Of a stretch of 64,000 nt of DNA, positions 34,496 to 44,411 are shown piece after piece; the stretch's first letter is position 1, and every line of letters begins with the position of its first letter. The stretch is from positions 27,011,154 through 27,075,153 of the forward strand of contig JASDDO010000028.1 of NCBI GenBank assembly GCA_030015575.1, in the 5' to 3' direction. The DNA comes from Agapanthus africanus (Eukaryota; Streptophyta; Magnoliopsida; Asparagales; Amaryllidaceae). The position numbers and the translations under genes are program-made. The notes under the pieces are model-generated. The model saw only the letters and a list, made by a program, of their open reading frames with translations, made no database searches and was not told the DNA's origin.

Positions 34496-36354
34496 TGTTG
34501 GAGTCGAAAATTGCATCCCGGTTGACCAAGTCAAAGTCAAGGTCAACCCCAAGCCAGGTGGGTCCAAGACCAGATCAAGTGGGCTCATGCCCGAGTCGAA
34601 CCCGAATATGAAGCGGCCGACCTCTCCCGTGCCGAAGTAAAAAATCATGTAATAAATAATTTTGATTTAATTTTTTTATGCATGAATTTAAGCAAAATGG
34701 GCATAAAGCCAATTTTTTATAAAGTCCATGGCTTATGTGTAAAAAGAAATAGCACATGAGGTATGGAATGAGCAAAATGCCATTTTGTAAAGCCCAAGGG
34801 GCTATGTGTAAATGTGTAAGCCTATATAAGGCAACATGATGATGAATAAAGGATATACTTTTCATTCTCTCAAAAACTAAGGTTTGTGCATCCACTCTCT
34901 CTTTTTCAAGTTCTTCCTCTTCCTTTTCATTTTCCAATTAAATCAAGAGCTTGGCTCTTCTTTTTTTAAAACTAAATAAAGTTCTACCATAAACCTACCT
35001 CCCAAGACTTCATCAAGAAAAGAAAAAGGGTCTCTTTTTTTATCATCCAAGATCTAAATCTTAGAGTTTCAAGAGAACCCATTTTGGGTTTCTTCTCAAA
35101 AGAGAAAGTGGAAAATCTTTTGGAGTTTAACTCCACAAATAAAATTATTTTGGAATTTAACTCCACTATAGAAATTCTTTTGGAGTTCAACTCCACAGTA
35201 AAAATCTTTTTTTTTGGAGTTTAACTCCACATTAAATCTTTTTAGGAGTTTAACTCCATATAAAATTCTTTCGGAGTTTAACTCCACATTTAAAATTCTT
35301 TCGGAGTTCAACTCCACAATAAAAGTTCTTTCGGAGTTCGACTCCATTTAAATTCTTTTGGAGTTTAACTCCATAAACAAAAATTCCTTTGGAGTTTAAC
35401 TCCACAATAAAAATATTTTTTGGAGTTGAACTCCATTTAAAACTCTTTTTGGAGTTTAACTCCACAATAAAAATCGTTTTGGAGTTCAAACTCCATTTAA
35501 AATCTTTTCGGAGTTGAACTTCATATTTAAAATTTTTTTGGAGTTTAACTTCATAAAAAAAATTCTTTTGGAGTTCAGCTCCATGTTAAAAAGAAAAAAA
35601 TCCATTTTTTGCCCCCATCACATGCTAGCACGTGAGGGGGAGGGTTCCCATTTAATGGGAGCCCTTTTGGCCCCTCTCACATGCTAGCATGTGAGGATGC
35701 CCCCCCCCCCCTCATATGAGGGGTCACATGCTAAGCATGTAATAGCCCCCCTCACATGCTAGCATGTGAGAGGTCACATGCTAGCATATGACCCTCGCAG
35801 ACCTCTCACATGCTGGCATGTGAGGGGAGGCTCCCATTAAATGGGAGCCCAGGTTCTCCCCCCCCCTTTTTTAAATTCTTTTTTTCTTTCTATTTTGCTT
35901 TCTTCCTTCTTTTCTTTATTTAATCATTTTTTAATTTAAAAAATAAAATAAAATAAATAAATATTAAATAAATAAAAATAAATTATAAATAATATTTTAA
36001 AATAAAAAAATAGTAAATTAAAATTAAAAAAGCGTTTCTCTGAATATTTATTTACTTATTTTATATATATATATATATATATAATATTTTTCTTTAACAA
36101 ATGGAACAAAACAAAAAAATACACACACCCCAACGCATCGCATTGAGTTCACATGTCCAGTTTGACCGGTCAATCGGAGGTTCTCTCGCTTCAAAGGCGA
36201 GGGGTAATTAACAGCAGCTTAGTCCGCGGCTGCCGGAGATTCGGATCCCCACAATCAATAAACCCCAGCCTATCCTAGGCATGGGGAATCTGTACTGCGC
36301 CTGACAAGCGCACGCGTATTCCCATCTCAATAGGGTGACGAAAAACACCTTACA
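34496..36354 (+). repeat. 5' LTR of D
   Basis: TGTTGGAGTC...CACCTTACA, 1859 bases. Order: TATA-like CCTATATAAG (34821-34830); about 16 copies of GGAGTTWAACTCC or near variants (35110-35590); palindromes with core CACATGCTAGCATGTG (35610-35850), including GCTCCCATTAAATGGGAGC near 35831; an AT-rich stretch with (TA)n at 36061-36085; and the conserved LTR end. Frames such as 35250-35489 are readings of the array. No gene is seen. Confidence 0.9.
34821..34830 (+). promoter_or_regulatory. TATA box of D
   Basis: CCTATATAAG at 34821-34830, echoed by TTTATATAAG at 39541-39550 in the 3' LTR. It lies about 330 bases into the LTR and ahead of the palindrome array, so most of the array would be in the transcribed part. 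Confidence 0.6.
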
Positions 36355-39222
36355 GATTCTGGCACGCCCGATGGGACCGATCTCTCCTCCCATATTTCGG
36401 GTTAAACGTTCATGCGAGCTTAATCAATGTACATATCGATTGTCTATACTGAAATCATGTTTCTATTTGCAGGTTAATGACTTTCAATTGCCATTTTCGA
36501 ACGCAAGTCAATATTTGAACGACTTTTCTTGGCCCCAACTGGGGGCAAGGCCATCAACACCTATAAAGTGATAAGGCATTTCGGGCAAGCTCCATCGGTG
36601 CCCCTGACAACTGCTCAATCGGGTATCTTCTCTAAGCTTTTGATCCAGCTGACCACCACGTCGTTAAACTAGGAACAGCTGACCACCATGTCATTATACT
36701 GGGAATAATCGACCTCTAAGTCATTAAACTGGGGATGTAAAAATGTGTAAATAAAAAAATATATATATGTATATAAATAAAAAGCCGAGATGATGGGGCA
36801 ACTCGCAATAAAAATCAGCGAGTAAAAATAAAAATGAAAATAAAGCCGAAATGATGGAGCAACCGCGAATAAAAAGTCGAAATGATAGGGCAATCGCGGC
36901 CTTCGCGATAAGAAAAACTGAAATGATAGAGCAATCAAGGTAAAAAAATTTTAAAAAAAAGCGAATGATGAGTCGCTCCTGGTACCATATTCCAGTGTAG
37001 CGATGCAGACGCCAACCAAATTCCAAATCTCAAAACGGCGAATGATGAGTCGCTCCTGGTACCATATTCCAGTGCAGCGATGCAGATGCCAACCAAATTC
37101 CAAATCTTAAAACGGCGAATGATGAGTCGCTCCTGGTACTATATTCTAGTGCAGCGATGCAGACACCAACCAAATCCCATACCCCAACGGCGAATGATGA
37201 GTCGCTCCTGGTACCATATTCCAGTGTAGCGATGCAGATGTTAACCAAATTCCAAATCTCAAAACGGCGAATGATGAGTCGCTCCTGGTACCATATTCCA
37301 GTGTAACGATGCAGAAGCCAACCAAATTCCAAATCCCAAAACGGCGAATGATGAGTCGCTCCTGGTACCATATTCCAGTGCAGCGATGCAGACGCCAACC
37401 AAATTCCAATTCCCATACCCCCAACGGCGAATGATGAGTCGCTCCTGGTGCCATATTCCAGTGTAGCGATGCAGACGCCAACAAGGTCCCGAAATTTTTC
37501 CGGCCCTACGATCTGGATCATACATCCTGCAAAACCGCATACAATCTATGGGCATAAAATGATCCCAATCACTCCCAAGTTCTACCGGCGAGACCACATT
37601 CAAAGTCCCACCGGCGATGAAGATTCAAAAAAAAAAGGTATGTCCACAAGCAAAATGGGCACGGATGAAAACCCGAATGGGCTCCGTGAGTAAAAACAGC
37701 AGGACTTCCGGCGAGTTTGTGAAAACCCGAAAGGGCGCAAACTCATGAAAAAGAGATGAAATGCACTCGCAAAGTCCTCTCGACTTTGTGAGGAGAAAAT
37801 TACCGCGTGAGATCTTTACGACTCATAAAGGAGCAACACACTTAGGAGTCCCCACGACTCCTAAGGAGAAAATACACTTACGGGATCCTTACAACCCGTA
37901 GGGAGAAAATGCTTTGTGAGACCCTTACGGCTCATAAAATTGAAAAGACTTATGTGATAGGGATCTAAACCTGTCTCCTAAGCCATCGCTTCCCAAGTAC
38001 TCCCGGGGCAAATGATGAGTTGCTCCTGAAATTATTCCAGTGCAGCAATGTAGATGTCGATCCAAAAAGCCAATTCCCAAATCCTACCGGGGCAGATGGT
38101 GAGTTGCTCCTGGGATTATTCCAGTGCAGCAATGCAGATGCAGAACAAAACCAAAATCCACAAATCCTCTCATGGCAAATGATGATTTGCTTCTGGTACC
38201 ATATTCCAGTATAGCGATGCTGATGTCAACCCAAATCAAATCAAACCAGCAACCTCTGCGGCGGAATCATGCTCCGTCCCAGAATTTACCCCGTGTCGAA
38301 ATCATGCTTCGCCTCGGGATATCTACCTTCTCTGCCAGAATTATGCTCCGCCTCGGAATTAAATCAACCAACCAGCTCTGCGTTGGAGTCATACTTCGTC
38401 TCAGAGTGTACCCCGCATCGAAATCAAGCTTCGCCTCGGTGTATCTGCCTTCCCTGTCGAAATTATGCTTCGGCTCGGAATCAACTAACGACCTCCTCGT
38501 CGGAATTATGCTCCGCCTCGGAATCAAGTCAGCCAGCAAGCTCTGCGTTGGAATCATACTTCGTCTAAGAATGTGCACCCCGTGTCAAAATCATGCTTCG
38601 CCTCGGTGTACCTGCCTTCCTTGTCGAAATTATGCTTCGTCTCAAAATCAAGTCAGCCAACAAGCTCTGCGCCGGAATCATGCTCCGTCTCAGAATGTAC
38701 CCCGTGTCGAAATCATGCTTCGTCTCGGAGTATTTTCCTTCCCTGTCGGAATTATGCTTCGCCTGTGAATCAACCTCTGCATCGAAATTATGTTTCAGTC
38801 AGAATGTCTGCCGTTCGTCGGAATTATGCTTCGACCCCCTTGGAATCATTCTCCGCTCTTTGGAATTATGCTCCGATCCCTGGAATCATGCTCCGCTCTT
38901 CAAAATGATGCTCCGATCCCTGGAATCATGTTCCGCTCTTTGGAATGATGCTCCGATCCCTGGAATTATGCTCCGCAAATCGGAATGATGCTCCGATCCC
39001 CGAAATTATGCTTCTCCTGGGAATCGACCTCTGCATCGAAATTATACTTCGGTCAGAATGTCTGCCGCTCATCGGAATTATGCTCCGATCCCTGGAATTA
39101 TGCTCCCGGGATGATGCTCCGCCCTTGGAATGATGTTCCACCTCGAAGTCCAACTTCAAGATCCATCAATTTCATGCTCACAACTCATGCATGTGGTGTG
39201 CATTCATTGATGGGGGGCACTT
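36355..39222 (+). repeat. Internal region of D: leader and five tandem arrays
   Basis: After a leader of about 300 bases come short units around ACCATGTCATTATACTGGG (36650-36735), then TCGGCTTT-type repeats (complement, 36770-36960). About seven ~80-base units around GAATGATGAGTCGCTCCTGG occupy 36960-37490. Palindromes of the GTCG class are at 37730-37960 (for example 37841-37865), three more ~80-base units at 37990-38230, and a long array of CGGAATCATGCTCCG-like units at 38250-39150. Frames of over 100 codons (37030-37521, 38124-38768) are array readings without a domain. Confidence 0.85.
36358..36378 (+). other. Primer binding site of D
   Basis: TGGCACGCCCGATGGGACC, with TC before it, four to five bases past the LTR end. 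It is nearly identical to the site of B (TGGCACGCCCGGTGGGACC), which links a repeat-only element to one with a pol. Confidence 0.75.
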
Positions 39223-40794
39223 TGTTGGGGTCGAAAATTACACCCCGGTTGACCAAGTCAAAGTCAAGGTCAACCCCAAGGGCCCAAGCCCAGATCAAGT
39301 GGGCTCATGTCCGAGTCGAGCCTGAATATGAAGCGGCCGGCCTCTCCCATACCGAAGTAAAAAATCATGTAATAAATAATTTTGATGTAATTTTTTTATG
39401 CATGAATGTAAGCAAAATGGGCATAAATCCGAACTTTTGTAAAGCCCATGGCTTATGTGCAAAAATAAATAGCACATGAGGAATGGGATGAGCAAAATGC
39501 TATTTTGTAAAGCCCAAAGGGCTATGTGTGAATGTATAAGTTTATATAAGGTAATATGATGATGAATAAAGGATATACTTTTCATTCTCTCAAAAACTAG
39601 GGTTTGTACCTCCACTCTCTCTTTTTCAAGTTCTTCCTCTTCATTTTCATTTTCTAATTAAATCAAGAGCTTGGCTCTTCTTTTTTTAAAACTAAATAAA
39701 GTTCTACCATAAACCCACCTTCCAAGACTCCATCAAGAGAAGAAAAAGGGTCTTTTTTTATCATCCAAGATCTAGATCTTGGAGTTTCAGGAGAACCCAT
39801 TTTGGATTTCTTCTCAAAAGAGAAAGGGGAAAATCTTTTGGAGTTTAACTCCACAAATAAAATTATTTTGGAATTTAACTCCACTACAGAAATTCTTTTT
39901 GAGTTTAACTCCACAGTAATAATCTTTTTTTGGGGAGTTTAACTCCACATTAAATCTTTTTAGGAGTTTAACCCCATATAAAATTCTTTCGGAGTTTAAC
40001 TCCACATTTAAAATTCTTTCGGAGTTCAACTCCACAATAAAAATTCTTTCGGAGTTCAACTCCATTTAAATTTGTATGGAGTTTAACTCCATAAACAAAA
40101 ATTCCTTTGGAGTTTAACTCCACAATAAAAATCTTTTTTGGAGTTGAACTCCATTTAAAACTCTTTTTGGAGTTTAACTCCACAATAAAAAACTTTTTGG
40201 AGTTAAAACTCCATTTAAAATCTTTTCGGAGTTGAACTCCATATTTAAAATTCTTTTGGAGTTTAACTCCAAAAAAAAATTCTTTTGGAGTTCAGCTCCA
40301 TGTTAAAAAAAATCTCTTTTTTGCCCCAATCACATGCTAGCACGTGAGGGGGGGTTCTTATTTAATGGGAGCCCTTTTGGCTCCTCTAACATGCTAGCAT
40401 GTGAGGGGTTCACATGCTAGCATGTGATGCCCCCCCTCACCCCCCCCCCCTCACATGAGGGGTCACATGCTAAGCATGTGATGGCCCCCCTCACATGCTA
40501 GCATGTGAGGAGTCACATGCTAGCATGTGACCCTCACATGCATGTGAGGGGGTCACATGCTAGCATGTGAGGGGAGGCTCCCATTAAATGAGAGCCTAGG
40601 TTCTTTCCCTTTTTTTAAATTCTTTTTTTCCTTTCTTTTCTTCTTTCTTCCTTCTTTTCTTTATTTAATCATTTTTTTATTTAAAAAAATAAAATAAATA
40701 TTAAATAAATTATAAATAGTATTTTAAAATAAAAAAATAGTAAATTAAAATTAAAAAACGTTTCTTTAAATATTTATTTACTTATTTATTTTTG

Positions 40795-40830
<36 letters not shown>

Positions 40831-41095
40831 CTTTAACAAATGGAACAAAACAAAAAAAATTCACGTACACCAACGCATCGAATTGAGTTCGCATGTCAAG
40901 TTTGACCCGTCAATCAGAGGTTCCCTCGCTTCAAAGACGAGGGGTAATTAACGGCAGCTTAGTCCGCGACTGCCGGAGATTCAGATCCCCATAATCAAAT
41001 AAACCCCAGCCTATCCTAGACAGGGGGAATCTGTACTGCGCCTGACAAGCGCACGCGTATTCCCATCTCAATGGGGTGACGAAAAACACCCTACA
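39223..41095 (+). repeat. 3' LTR of D
   Basis: TGTTGGGGTC...CACCCTACA, 1873 bases, same layout as the 5' LTR: GGAGTTWAACTCC array at 39830-40310, CACATGCTAGCATGTG palindromes at 40325-40580 and (TA)n at about 40797-40828. No gene is seen. Confidence 0.92.
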
Positions 41096-41100
41096 AGCCT

Positions 41101-41601
41101 CTCTTTCACGTGAAGGGGAGTGGGAAGGTCCCACTTAGTAGGAGCTCCTTCCCCCTCACGTGAAGGGAGCAGGGGTTCCCACTCAGTGGGGGGCTCTAAC
41201 TTATTGGGACTCCCTCCCATGTGAGAGGGAGCAGGGGCTCCCACTTAGTAGGAGCATCCCCCGCACGTGAGGAGGAAAGCTCCCACTCCTCCCCCCATGT
41301 GAGGGAGCAGGGGATCCCACTAAGTGTAGTGGGAGCCTCTCCCTTACGTGAGGGGGAAAGCTCCCACTCCCCCCCCCTACAAAAAGGAGCAGGGGCTCCC
41401 ACTAAGTGGGAGCTTCTCCCTCATGTAGGGAAGGGATCCCCCTCAGTGGGCTCCAAAAGACTTCTTTTCTTTTCTTTTTTTTAATGGAGTTAAACTACTA
41501 AAGCGATTTTATTCGAGTTAAACTCCCAAAAGTTTTATTTGGAGTTAAACTCCCAAAAGTTTTTATATGGAGTTAAACTCCAAAATATTTTAAGAGGATT
41601 T
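41101..41601 (-). repeat. 5' LTR of C, part 2
   Basis: Resumes C after D. It is full of CTCACGTGAG and CCCACTTAGTGGG-like palindromes (41101-41460), then enters the GGAGTTWAACTCC array (41480-41596), where B is inserted. The long G/C-rich frames (41196-41402, 41221-41484) are repeat readings, not genes. Confidence 0.85.
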
Positions 41602-44411
41602 TGTTTACCGCCGAAAACAGAGACGAAATCGCGTAAGTCGTCTTGCCTGAATTTGGTAGCAGATGCTATTTGAATTTATCCGTCCATCTCTCCGAAGATA
41701 CCAAGTTGAGTTATGGCACCATGTTTCGGAGGTTTAGACGGATGCGGCCGTTGTAGCGGACTTCGTCAGATTCCCCCTCACTGTGAGGGTTTTTGATTGT
41801 GGGGACCCTCTTCCCTGCAGGCGCAAACCCCTGCAGTTAATTACGTTACCACGTAGCGATAACCAATTTCTCCTGCTCCAGATGTTCACTTCGTGTCTTG
41901 TGTGTTTGTTTTATTTTTGGCTGCCCGTGGATTGTATACGGAGACTAATTTGTGTTGTCGCCCGTAGGGCGTGAATTAGTCCAAATCCGTATTTTCTTAG
42001 ATTTGAGTTGGTTTGATTTAAGGATCGTTAATCTCGTTTTAGATTAAGATCAACTTGAATGTTTGTTGAGGATACGTTAGTCTAATTTTAGACTAAGATC
42101 TACTCAGCATGGATTTTGGATCATTCAGACCCAACAAAAGAGCATTTGGGCTCTATTGCTTTAGTTTAAGGACGTTACAGTCCCTCGATCACCATTGTTG
42201 GTATAAGGGTTTAGTTTAGGGACGTTGCGGTCCACAGCTAGTTTAAGGACATTACGGTCCATAGGGGTATGCTCATAGGCTTGGGAGTGCGTCCAAGAGC
42301 TGTTGGTTGTCGGGTCCCTCCACCTCTCTGACATCGTTGAAGAATTACAACGATATGTATCATAGGTGTGGGGAGATGTACCCTTGAACTGAACTCCAGA
42401 TTGAAGGGAGGGACCATGGTGGAATGAACATCATTTTAGATATCATGTGTCAGGAGATCATTGGTCATCTTTGGAACTAAGATCGATTTGGGGAGACCTG
42501 AGTATAGGAGGACTCGGTTGATTGATGGTCAAAAGGTTTTGGCCTCGGGAGACTTAGATAATTTGGGCTAAGGTTGGCCTCTCACAGTGTTACACGCTGA
42601 TATTTGCTTAGCGCTCACGTGCTCCCACGTGAGGCTCTAAAGCAATGTTAAACACTGCAATTTGGAGCGTTCACGTGTGGCATGTGAGGCACCCGAGAGT
42701 TGGTGTGGTATCCTTGGGTTCAAATCCCCATCTATACATATAAGTGTTAAACACTTAAATCTCGCGGCCATCACGTATGGACACATGAGGCGCCCCCGAG
42801 TTGGGTACTGCCTCCTTTGGATTTATCCTCCTGTTCTTTTCTAAGTGCTAAGCACTATTGGAGATCACGTGTGATAACGTGAGGCGTCCCGAAATTAGAA
42901 TTGTCTTTGGGTTTATTACCACTTTCTTTTGAAAGTGCTAAGCACTATTAGAGGGTCATATGGGATCACGTCAGGCGCCCCAAAATGGGAACTGTCTTTG
43001 GAATTTCTCTTTTTTTCATATGAGTATTGAACAACTGTTTGGGGGTCACGTGGGAGCACGTGAGGCGCCCTAAAATGGGAACTATCTTTGGAATTTCCTT
43101 TTTTCCATATAAGTGTTGAACAACTATTTGGGGGTCGCGTGGGAGCACGTGAGGCGCCCTAAAATAGGGACTATCTTTAGGTTTATTCCCTTTTCTTTTT
43201 GAAAGTGCTATACACTATTAGGGGGGTTGCGTGGAATCACGTGACTCGATCTCAGTCGTTCTTTTTTTATGCAGGGTTAAACCCTAGTTTTTTCAGAGGA
43301 ATTAAATTCCTATATCTTTTGGAAAAATTAAATTTTTCAAACTTAGTTATTTTCTCTAAGTTTTGGAACTGCATGACAGAATCTCCCTGATGAGAATTAA
43401 ATTCTCAACTTGTGGGGAGATCTGTTTCTGCAAACCTCAATCAGATAAAGAACTAAGTTCTTGTTTGGAAGAGTTAAACTCTTGTATGAGGAGATAAAAT
43501 GATCTCTAGGTCCTTTTTTCTTACCTAGGGTTTCTTTTCTTCAAAGAGAACTACTCATCTCTCTTTTTCTCAAATCTTATGGGGGGGTCTCTTCTCTTGT
43601 TCCTTTCAGTCTCGGGTCTTTTATATAGTAGAAGCAAGTTTGTTGATTTAGTTAAGGAAATCTCTCATTGAGAGATTTTTTGATTGATTCGGGGATTTTA
43701 TCCACCGCTGGATTTTTGGTCTAAGGACTTCTGTTTTACAGAAGATATTTTTCTTGTTTTTAACAAGATTGGGAAAATATTTTCCATACAAAGCTTATTC
43801 TGTAGCTTGGTGATTTTTAATCACCATTGGATCTTTAATCCGACGGTGCTCTATTTTATAGAGCGTAATTTTTCTTGTTTAGAAAGATTGGGGAAATATT
43901 TTCCCATACAAAGCATATTCTGTAGCTTGGTGATTTTTAATCACCATTGGATTTTTAATCCAACGGCGCTCTGTTTTACAGAGCGTAATCTTTCTTATTT
44001 AGAAAGATTGGGGAAATATTTTCCCATACAGAGATTATTCTATAGCTTGGTGATTTTTAATCACCATTGGATTTTTAATCCAACGGTGATCTGTTTTACA
44101 GTGCGTAATCTTTCTTGTTTAGAAAGATCTGAGAAAATATTTTCCAAATAGGGTTTTGATCTCTCTTATTTAGAATTTAATTTTATCGGCTCAGAAGGCA
44201 TTAGGAACCCTCATGTGTAGCACATGACACCCATGGCATTAAACTGTTTGCTTTTATGCAGTTGTCCAAGAGAAAGGCATCACGTGTTGGCACGCGAGCT
44301 GATGTTCAGAAATGTCACGTGTGGCGCGTGACCCCCACGAAATTAAGCCCAGCAAATAGTATCACGTGCTGACACGTGAGCTTATCTAGCCTATTATTTG
44401 TTTTGGGAAGG

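Larger units (their letters stand above)
34496..41095 (+). mobile_element. Element D: Tat-like element without coding region, same family as C
   Basis: A bounded 6600-base insertion on the plus strand with LTRs 34496-36354 and 39223-41095 and target duplication AGCCT at 34491-34495 and 41096-41100. The primer site is 36358-36378 and a purine tract lies at 39210-39220. The 2.9 kb internal part is mostly tandem repeats and has no recognisable Gag or Pol. LTR and repeats mark it as a relative of C, and it sits in C's 5' LTR in the opposite orientation. In a hand-compared stretch of about 230 bases the LTRs differ at roughly 15 sites plus a small gap, so it is not recent. It needed another element's proteins to move. 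Confidence 0.92.

Noticed and set aside
37030-37521. 163-codon minus-strand frame with repeated ASLHWNMVPGATHHSP wording
   Set aside because: It is the ~80-base minisatellite of D read on the strand opposite to the element; several overlapping frames are open for the same reason.
38124-38768. 214-codon plus-strand open frame in D
   Set aside because: It reads the CGGAATCATGCTCCG-type array in one of several open frames; there is no domain and overlapping frames are equally open.
42590-43490. Nested MITEs or DNA transposons, given the many inverted repeats
   Set aside because: The palindromes are only 13-20 bases, lack flanking target duplications of their own, and are in the same order in both LTRs of B, so they are part of the LTR.
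43684-44151. 155-codon plus-strand open frame
   Set aside because: It runs through the ~120-base palindrome units of the B LTR, is opposite to the element's strand, and repeats the same peptide.
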